A stretch of DNA of 64,000 bases, taken from positions 248,001 through 312,000 of the forward strand of contig CAVWQE010000005.1 of the NCBI GenBank assembly GCA_963757135.1. The letters run 5' to 3'. The notes under the pieces are model-generated. The model was not told the origin of the DNA. It made no database searches and was given only the letters and a program-made list of their open reading frames with translations. Position 1 is the first letter of the stretch. The number at the start of each line of letters is the position of its first letter. Origin of the DNA: Gp1-AA145 sp963757135. Its GTDB lineage: Bacteria; Acidobacteriota; Terriglobia; Terriglobales; Acidobacteriaceae. This document shows positions 18,354 to 26,100 of the stretch, in pieces. The position numbers and the translations under genes are program-made.

Positions 18354-19937
18354 ATGCCAGGAAAAGTCGATGAGATTTCTAAGAAGCCGAACATCCTCGT
18401 CATATGGGGCGATGACATAGGTATTCAAAACCTCAGTTGTTACAGCCACGGAATGATGGGTTACCAGACAACTAATATTGATCGCCTCGCCAAAGAAGGC
18501 ATGCTATTCACCGATTCCTACGGCGAGCAGAGTTGTACCGCAGGCCGTGCCTCATTCATTACTGGGCAGAGCGGCTTTCGCACTGGTCTCACCAAAGTTG
18601 GTGTACCTGGTTCAACGGTCGGCATCAAGCCGGAGGATGCGACGATTGCGGAGTTGCTCAAACCCCTGGGGTATGCCACTGGCCAATTTGGGAAGAACCA
18701 TCTTGGTGACCGCAATGAGTATTTGCCAACGGTTCACGGTTTCGACGAGTTCTTCGGCAATCTCTATCACCTGAACTGTGAAGAGGAGCCCGAGCTTCCG
18801 GACTGGCCGTCGAAGAAAGAATTCCCCAAGTTCAACACGCAGTTTTCGCCTCGCGGGGTGCTGCACTGCTGGGCAACAGACGAGGACGATCCCACGATCG
18901 ACCCGCGTTATGGGCGCGTGGGCAAGCAGAAGATCAAGGACACTGGCCCGCTCTACAAGAAGCGCATGGAGACCTGCGACGACGAGTTTGTGGCCGCTGC
19001 CAAGGACTTTATCAAGCGGCAGAAGGAAGCCGACAAACCGTGGTTCTGCTGGCTCAACACCACGCACATGCACTTACGCACCCACACCAAGCCGTCGAGC
19101 CTTGGTCAGTCGGGACGATGGCAATCGCCGTACCACGACACCATGATCGACCACGACAAGAATGTCGGCGACGTGCTCGATCTGCTTGACGAACTGAAAA
19201 TCGCCGACGATACCTTCATCATGTACAGCACCGACAACGGGCCGCACATGAACACCTGGCCCGACGGAGCCATGACCCCGTTCCGCAGCGAAAAAGACAC
19301 AAATTGGGAAGGTGCATTCCGCGTGCCGCTGCTGGTGCGTTGGCCCGGCAAGATCCCCCCGGGCGCAGTCTCCAACGAGATCGTTCAGCACCACGACTGG
19401 CTACCGACATTTCTGGCAATGGCTGGCGAACCGGACATTGTCGAGAAATGCAAGAAGGGCTACAAGGCCGGAGACAAGACCTTCAAGATCCACATTGACG
19501 GTTACAACTTGCTACCGTATCTCACCGGCAAGGAAAAGAAGAGTCCACGTCCAGGCTTCATCTACTTTGACGATGATGGGAACCTTGTCGCTTTACGCTT
19601 CGATAACTGGAAGGTGGTGTTCATGGAGCAGCGCTGCGAAGGGACGTTACGCATCTGGGCGGAGCCATTCACCGCGCTACGGCTCCCCAAGCTCTATAAC
19701 CTTAGAACCGATCCCTTCGAGCGGGCGGACATCACTTCGAATACCTACTACGACTGGTTCATCAATCACGATTTCATTGTCCTGGCCGCAACCGGGATCG
19801 TGACGGGGTTCCTGAACACGTTCAAAGAGTTTCCACCGCGTCAGAAGGCTGCGTCATTCACCATTGATCAGGCGCTGGAAAAAATGGCTGCCGCAGGAAC
19901 GGGCAGTCCTTCGACAACAACAAGCAAAGCCGCCTGA
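18354..19937 (+). CDS. Arylsulfatase, paralogue of the preceding gene
   Basis: A 527-residue sulfatase arising from tandem duplication with the gene at 16748. It shares the opening KKPNILVIWGDDIG, formylglycine site SCTAGRASFITG, the GQFGKNHLGDRNEYLPTVHG region and STDNGPH. The two proteins differ mainly in loops and at the C-terminus. ATG 18354 follows AAGGAG. The 67-bp gap suggests one transcript. No signal peptide. A hairpin follows at 19954-19982. Confidence 0.92.
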   Translation: MPGKVDEISKKPNILVIWGDDIGIQNLSCYSHGMMGYQTTNIDRLAKEGMLFTDSYGEQSCTAGRASFITGQSGFRTGLTKVGVPGSTVGIKPEDATIAELLKPLGYATGQFGKNHLGDRNEYLPTVHGFDEFFGNLYHLNCEEEPELPDWPSKKEFPKFNTQFSPRGVLHCWATDEDDPTIDPRYGRVGKQKIKDTGPLYKKRMETCDDEFVAAAKDFIKRQKEADKPWFCWLNTTHMHLRTHTKPSSLGQSGRWQSPYHDTMIDHDKNVGDVLDLLDELKIADDTFIMYSTDNGPHMNTWPDGAMTPFRSEKDTNWEGAFRVPLLVRWPGKIPPGAVSNEIVQHHDWLPTFLAMAGEPDIVEKCKKGYKAGDKTFKIHIDGYNLLPYLTGKEKKSPRPGFIYFDDDGNLVALRFDNWKVVFMEQRCEGTLRIWAEPFTALRLPKLYNLRTDPFERADITSNTYYDWFINHDFIVLAATGIVTGFLNTFKEFPPRQKAASFTIDQALEKMAAAGTGSPSTTTSKAA

Positions 19938-19953
19938 TCACAACGCTCAACTC

Positions 19954-19982
19954 GCCGCGTCGGAAGCAGTTTCCGGCGCGGC
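19954..19982 (+). terminator. Hairpin after the sulfatase genes
   Basis: Arms 19954-19965 and 19971-19982 pair over 12 bp with one G-T wobble and a 5-base loop. No T-run follows, so it is either a weak terminator or a 3'-end stabiliser. Confidence 0.4.
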
Positions 19983-20142
19983 TGATCTAGGCACGGTTCA
20001 CAGAGGTTTGACGACTCGATGACGCTAAGAACAAAGAACCTATCAAAGCCCCGAGTCGAGAGAACTTGGTAGGGACTGACTACAAACCAGAACGTGCATT
20101 TGAGAGAGTGCCCGCTAAAGAGGCAGGCTGCAAGGCAGTACC

Positions 20143-20793
20143 GTGAATAGAAATCTGCTTTACGAACAAATCGCTCTGTGGGGCAGAGATCTGGTCGCTC
20201 TGGTCCGACAAGTGAGCGTCTTATTCAGCCTCGTCAAGCATCCCTTGGCTCCGTGGCCGGCAAAGGTCGTCGCTGGATTCGGCGTGTGCTACGTATTCAG
20301 TCCGATCCAACTCATACCAACCATTATCCCAATCGTTGGCCAGTTGGATGATTTGTTTGTCTTGTACCTGACCACAAGGTTGGTTCGCAAGCTCACGCCC
20401 GCGGCGGTGCTTGAAGAATGTGAGCTGCGTGCCCAAGTCGCCCTCTGTTTAGAGCAAACAACTTGGGCGTCGATCCGCGGCGCTGCACAAAAGCTACATT
20501 TCGCCCCATCCCACGCGATAAAGAAAATTTCGATGCGTCCTGATGAATTATGCCCGGTCATTGAGCTTGATGTGGTTGCTCAAGTTATTGAGGATTCCTC
20601 CGCATCGGAGCCACCGGTCGGGAGCACGGCAGCGTTTGCTGGTGGGGTGCGGCGTGGACGCCGCGTGTTGCGCCATCGGTTCGATTTGGAATCTGTTGAA
20701 GCTCTTCGTGAAAAAGGACTTTGGAGAAGTCCCGAACCGATGACCAGCCCAAGTGTTGAGTTTGGAAACGAGCGCCGGGATGACCACATCTGA
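20143..20793 (+). CDS. YkvA/DUF1232-family membrane protein
   Basis: A 216-residue protein with the DUF1232 signature around residues 40-75: YVFSPIQLIPTIIPIVGQLDD, a hydrophobic stretch with the family's SPIQLIP and D-D motifs. The C-terminal 130 residues have no recognised domain. GTG start at 20143. The next gene begins inside its end (14-bp overlap), so the two are probably co-translated. The function of the family is unknown. Confidence 0.75.
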   Translation: MNRNLLYEQIALWGRDLVALVRQVSVLFSLVKHPLAPWPAKVVAGFGVCYVFSPIQLIPTIIPIVGQLDDLFVLYLTTRLVRKLTPAAVLEECELRAQVALCLEQTTWASIRGAAQKLHFAPSHAIKKISMRPDELCPVIELDVVAQVIEDSSASEPPVGSTAAFAGGVRRGRRVLRHRFDLESVEALREKGLWRSPEPMTSPSVEFGNERRDDHI

Positions 20794-21169
20794 GAGCCCA
20801 TCTTCAGGGCTTGACTCAACGCAGATGGCATTGGACCGCACCTGGCTGGCGCATGAACGAACGCTAATGGCTTGGGTCCGAACCGCGACTTCCATGATCA
20901 GTTTTGGATTCACCATCTACAAATTCTTCGAATTTGAGAAGGGGGCAAGGACAGGAGGGCGTGGATTTTTGACGCCACGAGATTTCGCTATGGCGATGGT
21001 CGGCATTGGATTGATTGCACTGTTGCTTGCGACTTTTGCTCATAGGCGGGATACACGACAACTGAATGAACTACTTGGAGGCCGCCGTCGCTCACTTGCG
21101 CAGGTGGTGGCTGCACTTGTCTGCGTCTTTGGGATTCTCGTCTTCCTCGCGGCGTTGTTCCGAAGTTGA
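20780..21169 (+). CDS. YidH/DUF202-family inner-membrane protein
   Basis: A 129-residue protein with three predicted membrane helices. The family motif LAHERTLMAWVRTATSMISFG precedes helix 1; further helices are AMAMVGIGLIALLLATFA and VVAALVCVFGILVFLAAL. ATG at 20780 overlaps the end of the DUF1232 gene by 14 bp, which implies coupling. DUF202 proteins are of unknown function. Confidence 0.85.
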   Translation: MTTSESPSSGLDSTQMALDRTWLAHERTLMAWVRTATSMISFGFTIYKFFEFEKGARTGGRGFLTPRDFAMAMVGIGLIALLLATFAHRRDTRQLNELLGGRRRSLAQVVAALVCVFGILVFLAALFRS

Positions 21170-21305
21170 CTTAGATCGTTGACACCATTCCATATCCATT
21201 GTAGACATGGCTCTCACAGCTATTTGTCCCGATTGACCCACACATTGGTCAAGACTCGTTGCAGGCGATTCATAAGTATTACGGCAAGATCCCAGTTGCT
21301 AAAAC

Positions 21306-22103
21306 CTACTTGCATAGATGATTGCTGTTTTTAAGGTCCAATATCCTCTTCGCTTCACTCTCGGCCGTTTCGGCTTCCCTAAGCGATTCCATCCGCTCCG
21401 AAGACGCATGATCTTGGAACAAATTGACGATTGAATTGCGTACTTCCCTGCAGCCTCTGGCCTCATTTGTCACTGATGAAAGTTCCGTGCAGTCACCCTG
21501 TTCATCGTCCTTCAGGCCCTTCAACCACGCAACGTTCTTATCCAGGTCCTTGCAACTCCTCTCCTCAGCCTCGGTCAGTTGCGTAAAATGCTCTCGATCC
21601 AGGTTGTAAGCTCGGCCGTTTCGAATGCTCTCCCGGATCAAGTACTCTGTCGCGTTGACCGCTTGCTTTAAGTCATCGATCTGCTGTTGGTGTTCGGAAC
21701 CGATCTGATCGTTCCAGCAGCTGTGTTCACGCGTCACTCGTGCCGTCAAGCAATCGGCACTGATATCGCGCATGTTGACAAGCCATAGCAGACTGAACTC
21801 GTCGCTGCGATTGGCAGCTCTCTGTAACTCTGACTTCAGATTGAAATAGCGACCGATGTCGTCGAGATGTTTGCATTTCCTCTGGACGTCAGACTGGAAC
21901 TTGTCGTAGTTGACCTGCGGACAATAGAGGCAGATCATTTTGTTCGCTTCTTCCTGATCCTTGAGTTCAATGCAGTTGCCGGTCTCGCAGTCCACATCCT
22001 TTGTGCACTTCTCCGATGCTTTGTTGTTCTGCCCGGGACAGGTGATAGTGAGTACGAACCAAAGAACTGGCACAACCAGCGAGGATCGAGTACCCCGCCC
22101 CAT
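21306..22103 (-). CDS. Secreted Cys-rich protein of unknown function
   Basis: A predicted 265-residue protein. Starting at ATG 22103 gives an N-terminal signal (SSLVVPVLWFVLTITC then PGQ), which is why it is preferred over upstream in-frame ATGs at 22133 or 22214. The mature part is charged, helical and carries about a dozen Cys, including KCTKDVDCETGNC and CLYCPQ, so it is probably disulfide-bonded in the periplasm. No family is recognised. A perfect regional palindrome lies upstream at 22255-22268. Confidence 0.6.
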   Translation of the reverse strand: MGRGTRSSLVVPVLWFVLTITCPGQNNKASEKCTKDVDCETGNCIELKDQEEANKMICLYCPQVNYDKFQSDVQRKCKHLDDIGRYFNLKSELQRAANRSDEFSLLWLVNMRDISADCLTARVTREHSCWNDQIGSEHQQQIDDLKQAVNATEYLIRESIRNGRAYNLDREHFTQLTEAEERSCKDLDKNVAWLKGLKDDEQGDCTELSSVTNEARGCREVRNSIVNLFQDHASSERMESLREAETAESEAKRILDLKNSNHLCK

Positions 22104-22254
22104 TGTGAAAGACAGCCTTGACAATCGTCTCATCTGGCTATTTCTTGATTCGGCCCGGGGCTGTTGGACCATCAATTGGCTGGAGAGCACCACGAGGGCC
22201 GCCTCGTTCTTCATTGGTAACTCAGGATGCGACAGGCCGCCAATTCTTTGCACC

Positions 22255-22268
22255 TGTCATGAATGACA
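22255..22268. promoter_or_regulatory. Perfect palindromic operator TGTCA-N4-TGACA
   Basis: TGTCA TGAA TGACA, extended by flanking C and G. It lies 152 bp upstream of the Cys-rich secreted protein start and is the rightmost good copy in the window. Confidence 0.6.
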
Positions 22269-22868
22269 GTCCAGTCGAACGTTCGTTCCAGGGGTGAAGT
22301 ATGGTCCTCGAGTTGCATGGAGAAGCCCCTAACAAAAGGCAGTACCAGCCACTAGCAGTACCAGCCACTAAGGGTTAAAGCAACTATCGTTTCCTCAAGC
22401 AACACTGGGTTGAAAACCGCTATTTTCATGACACTCTGCTCTGACCCTTCACTTGTCCGGTTAGAAAGCTCTACCCACGCAGCGCATCCTTCCAGGAGAG
22501 CCCGCGATAACGTTCTTCGATATTGCTCACGTCCAAATGTTTTAACAGCACTGGCAATCGTCACAGTTCCAATGTGACCTGTGAGGCGGTGGAATTGAGT
22601 TGCAGCCGGCGCGTGTGACCCCGGTTGCTTCCGCATCGCCAACCAACGCTGAGGCCGAACATCTGCGAAGCCCAGCAGATGGGACGGTTTCACCGATGCC
22701 AGCTGCGATGACCCCAGTCGCAATAAATAACCCGATTACCCGTTCGCGCTCGATTTCGTCTTTCGTCCACGCGGGAGAACACTTCCCGCGAGCACGTTCT
22801 CCAGTAATGGCAAATCAAAATGCCAAACCACAACGTAAGATCCAGCCTAAAACTTAAGGAGCACACTA
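22269..22868. other. Gene-poor stretch
   Basis: Open frames on both strands (minus 22352-22723, plus 22600-22857) have no ribosome-binding site and no recognisable domain. A 16-bp tandem duplication is present at 22339-22370. The end of this stretch carries the AAGGAG site of the gene at 22869. Confidence 0.35.
22339..22370. repeat. 16-bp tandem duplication
   Basis: GCAGTACCAGCCACTA occurs twice head to tail (22339-22354 and 22355-22370) with no mismatch, suggesting a recent slippage event in non-coding DNA. Confidence 0.7.
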
Positions 22869-23177
22869 ATGACCCTTACTCCAGAAGTACGAGAGAAGGT
22901 TGCAGGCGAAGTGAAGAGATTCGCAATTGATCTTAACCTCTCCGATGACCAGAAACAGAAGGTGAACAAGTTCCTGACCGAAGCTCACGAGAAAGTCGAG
23001 GAATACAAAGAAGACAACCCCGACGCCTCCAGAGAGGACATAATTGAGAAAGTGGCCGCCAACCGCACAGCAATTCGTGAACGGCTGGTAAGCTTCTTTA
23101 CCCCCGAACAACTCACGAAATGGGATGCCGGGATCGCAAATGCTAAAGAGTTTCTGGGCCAGAAAATGGCCGCGTAG
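22869..23177 (+). CDS. Small helical protein with LTXXQ-like features
   Basis: A 102-residue cytoplasmic-looking protein, almost all helix. It contains LNLSDDQKQKVNKFL early and FFTPEQLTKWD late, which resembles the LTXXQ repeats of Spy/CpxP proteins, but has no signal peptide. A strong AAGGAG site precedes the ATG. A bidirectional terminator follows. The Spy-like link is a guess from short motifs. Confidence 0.7.
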   Translation: MTLTPEVREKVAGEVKRFAIDLNLSDDQKQKVNKFLTEAHEKVEEYKEDNPDASREDIIEKVAANRTAIRERLVSFFTPEQLTKWDAGIANAKEFLGQKMAA

Positions 23178-23298
23178 CTGACATCGATATCAGGTGGCTG
23201 GTGTCGGAGTGTCCCAGCTGCTTGAAATGCGATAGTCATCGTGTAGTTGCGGGTTACTGCTACAGAAAGAGTTTGAGCTTCCCAATAGAAGCTCGTAA

Positions 23299-23330
23299 AA
23301 AAGGCGCCTTTCCCTGGCAAGGCGCCTTTT
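23299..23330. terminator. Bidirectional intrinsic terminator
   Basis: A perfect 12-bp stem (23299-23310 with 23319-23330), GC-rich in the middle (GGCGCC), with an 8-base loop. There are A-runs on the left and T-runs on the right, so it can end transcription from both sides of the convergent genes at 22869 and 23351. Confidence 0.85.
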
Positions 23331-23350
23331 CTTTCCCGATTGAGATCGAT

Positions 23351-24142
23351 CTACCACATGGTAAAGTTCACTTTGTCGAGCCAAATCGCGTAACCATTCA
23401 TCTTACTGTTGCCATCCTGTTGGTAGTTGATGGTAATGCCGTTCCAGTTGGTTTTGCCCGGCGCGCGAGTGATGTTGAGCGTGTGAGTGACACCGTTCAA
23501 GGTGATGGACTTGAACAGCAAATTGCCGCCGGAAGTTCTCTTCGCCTGAATCACGAGGTGGTTCCAGGCATTGTTTTTCGGGTTGCAGGGAACGCCTGTA
23601 GGAACCCATTTCTTGTGGACGTTGTCGTAAGTATCCCACTCGTGGCCACCCGCGACTCTGCATTCTTGACCCCAGATGAATCCCTTGCCACTCGCCGAAC
23701 CCATGAACTGGTTGATGTCAAACTCAAGAGCTTGGGAATAAGGCAAGTTGGTCGCGTAAAAGTAAACGTCATATATAAAGTTATGAGCATTGTTGGTCAG
23801 ATTCTTGTTGGAATCCGGCAGACCTTGTGTAGAAAAGGACCCTACGAGGTGGTCATTCCATAGGAAGTCGGCGTAGGGATGCGTGCCGCCTATCGCCTGC
23901 TTGGCTGAACCGCCGCTCAGAGACGGGGATGAAACACCCCTGCTTCGGTTCCAATTCACGGACTTCGAAGTAGGCGAGCAGGAACTGCAGATGGACCAAG
24001 TTGGTGCCAGCAGGGCGTAGCCTGGTCCCCAGGTGTTCTTCTGCAGATTCGTAAACTTGTGATAATAAGGGCTAGTGGATTGAGCAAATGCAGCGGAACA
24101 CACAGTGGCCGCTACCAGACAAAGAACAAAGTACCATCTCAT
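23351..24142 (-). CDS. Secreted lectin/glucanase-like protein
   Basis: A 263-residue secreted protein. Signal peptide at residues 1-20 (WYFVLCLVAATVCSAAFAQ). The rest is rich in Trp, Tyr and Asn, with strand-like stretches such as NAWNHLVIQAKRT and GYAIWLDKVNFTMW, which resembles concanavalin-type beta-sandwich domains. No catalytic Glu pair is identifiable, so carbohydrate binding is more likely than hydrolysis. ATG at 24142 follows a GGAG site; the longer frame is rejected. Cys pairs suggest disulfides. Confidence 0.6.
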   Translation of the reverse strand: MRWYFVLCLVAATVCSAAFAQSTSPYYHKFTNLQKNTWGPGYALLAPTWSICSSCSPTSKSVNWNRSRGVSSPSLSGGSAKQAIGGTHPYADFLWNDHLVGSFSTQGLPDSNKNLTNNAHNFIYDVYFYATNLPYSQALEFDINQFMGSASGKGFIWGQECRVAGGHEWDTYDNVHKKWVPTGVPCNPKNNAWNHLVIQAKRTSGGNLLFKSITLNGVTHTLNITRAPGKTNWNGITINYQQDGNSKMNGYAIWLDKVNFTMW

Positions 24143-24334
24143 TTTTAAGGTTTTCTCCAGCAAATACTGTATTGGGGGGATTGGTGTCTTCCAGGACGCG
24201 CCTGAGGACTGACCTAAACAAGACTAGCTCTTTACGCGGTCGGCGTCGTTGCGCTCAAGCATTGACTCGTTGACCCTACTTCAGGCGAATAAGCGGCGCA
24301 AAACTTGCGTGGAGCGGGAGTTAACCCGTTGAAT

Positions 24335-24411
24335 TGGGGTGGGAGACGGGAATCGAACCCGCAACCGTCGGAGCCACAGTCCGGTGCTCTGCCAGTTGAG
24401 CTACTCCCACC
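24335..24411 (-). tRNA. tRNA-His (GUG)
   Basis: The minus strand folds as a complete cloverleaf: acceptor GTGGGAG pairing with CTCCCAC, a D-arm with AGCTCAACTGG, an anticodon loop CTGTGGC with GTG, and a T-arm with GGTTCGATTCC. An extra 5' G (position 24411) faces C73, the identity element of tRNA-His. The CCA end is encoded (24335-24337). The accessory left part of the window ends on its 3' side. Confidence 0.95.
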
Positions 24412-24587
24412 AGATTTTTCGATTATAGCAGTGGGGCTTTGGGGTATGCACAAGCTGACAGCGGGTTCGTCACCGCTGAGGCCGGTCCCGAATGACACCA
24501 TTCAGAATAGATTGAAATCGTGAGTATAGCTGTGATCAACGAACCAGCGAGAACATGAAGTAATCAGGAGCCAAAAGCCTAGTCTCC

Positions 24588-25856
24588 CTACACTCTGCCT
24601 ACGCCCACATATTCAAATCCCATGGCGCGCAGACGGACGGAGTCTAGAATGTTTTTGGTGTCCACGATCAGAGGACGACGGAGCAGGTTCTTGATTTTTG
24701 CGAAGTCGAGCGCGCGGAACTCGGGCCATCCCGTGCCGACAATCAGCGCCTCAACTCCTTCCGCGACCGCGTACGGCGACTCGCAGTAATGCACTGTCCC
24801 GTTTAGTTCCAGCTTGGCATCGGGAATCGCAACCGGATCATAGGCCCGGACGCGGGCGCCGCGCGCAACCAACCCTTGCGCCAGGCTGATGGAAGCCGAT
24901 CCTGCAACCGAATTCGTATTGGGCTTGAATGCCAGTCCCAGAATGCCGATGTCTTTATTCTTCAGAGATTGCAGGCATGCGGAAATTTTTTCGGCGAGCC
25001 CGTCAGCCAACGAATGATTCACGGCACGTGCCGCGGCCAGTATCTTGAGATCGACGCCGCTCTGCTGCGCCAGATGCGAAAGCGAATCCATGTCTGACTG
25101 CGCGAAGAGCCCGCCCATCGCCGCTCCGGCCTGCAGGCACCGTGGACCGATTTTCTTGTCCAGGCCGAGGGCGAGAGAAAGATGAACGGCGTCGGCGTTT
25201 ACTTTTTCGCACAATCCAGCAAGCTCATTGATGAAAGAAATCTTGGTCGCCACAAAAGCCGTCGCTGACTCGCGCACCAGCTCCGCCGTGGCATGATTGG
25301 TGACTATGACGGGCACTCCGCGCATCACCAGAGGATGAAATATCTGCTTGATAGCCGCGACGGCGTCGTTAGAGTTGGTCCCCAGGACGATGCGGTCCGG
25401 CCAGTTGAAGTCTTCAACGGCACAGCCGGCCGTGAAAAAAACCGGTTGCGAAACAATGATGGCCTTGAGTCCGGCGTCGTGCAGCTTCTGCTCGAGCGCT
25501 GCTCCAGTGCCGACCGGAACAGGCGTAACGATGGAGAGAATCGGCGGCTTTGCTACCGCGCGTGAGATTCGCAGCGCCAGATCGGCCAGATGCTGCGGAC
25601 TGTCTTCGGCCAGAAAAATCACGCCAGCCTTGCGAGCGAAGGATTCGACATCGGTTGAGTACGCCAACCGGCCTGATCGCACGTTGCGGCGAATAACCTC
25701 AGCCAGATTCTTCTCGTGGAATGGCACCTTCCCCTGGGCCATCTCCACCATGCGCGAACTATCGGGATGACAGCAGGTGACCGGGGTCCCGAAATCCGCC
25801 AAACAGGCCGAAATGACCGTTCCCAGGTATCCCGCGCCGTACACGCCGATCTGCAT
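24588..25856 (-). CDS. UDP-glucose/GDP-mannose dehydrogenase homologue, probably inactive
   Basis: A 422-residue protein with all three domains of the nucleotide-sugar 6-dehydrogenases: NAD-binding start GVYGAGYLG, central domain with TKISFINELAGLCEK, and C-terminal domain with GILGLAFKPNT. Catalytic positions are changed. The usual GGxCxPKD segment reads GGLFAQSD (nucleophilic Cys lost), the usual FLREG region reads FFTAG (Glu lost), and the Lys-x3-Asn of the central helix reads RESAT. The reaction therefore looks impossible, and a regulatory or structural role, or a different chemistry, is inferred. ATG 25856 follows AGGAGG. Isolated next to tRNA-His. Confidence 0.85.
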   Translation of the reverse strand: MQIGVYGAGYLGTVISACLADFGTPVTCCHPDSSRMVEMAQGKVPFHEKNLAEVIRRNVRSGRLAYSTDVESFARKAGVIFLAEDSPQHLADLALRISRAVAKPPILSIVTPVPVGTGAALEQKLHDAGLKAIIVSQPVFFTAGCAVEDFNWPDRIVLGTNSNDAVAAIKQIFHPLVMRGVPVIVTNHATAELVRESATAFVATKISFINELAGLCEKVNADAVHLSLALGLDKKIGPRCLQAGAAMGGLFAQSDMDSLSHLAQQSGVDLKILAAARAVNHSLADGLAEKISACLQSLKNKDIGILGLAFKPNTNSVAGSASISLAQGLVARGARVRAYDPVAIPDAKLELNGTVHYCESPYAVAEGVEALIVGTGWPEFRALDFAKIKNLLRRPLIVDTKNILDSVRLRAMGFEYVGVGRV

Positions 25857-26100
25857 CGCGCCTCCTGCGGCCAAAAAAGCCGCTCAGGGTAAACTTCCCC
25901 ACTCTTTTATTTACGCTGTGAACTGCAATCTGGGCAGAGTACGCAAGGGACATATGCCGCGCGAAAAGGTACAGGTGACGCGCCGTGGTTACCGGTAATC
26001 GGGGGGTAATGATGGCCGAGAACGGGTCTGCCATCTTCCCCTCGTCTTGCTTACCTCGTCCATTTTCTGGTACTGCTTAAAGCTCCTTACTTTACAGCTC

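Noticed and set aside
21225..21238. TGTCC-N4-TGACC as a further regulon box
   Set aside because: One mismatch in each half, and it lies between two convergent gene ends rather than before a gene.
23201..23863. 220-residue plus-strand open frame
   Set aside because: Runs through the bidirectional terminator and opposite a secreted protein gene with a signal peptide.
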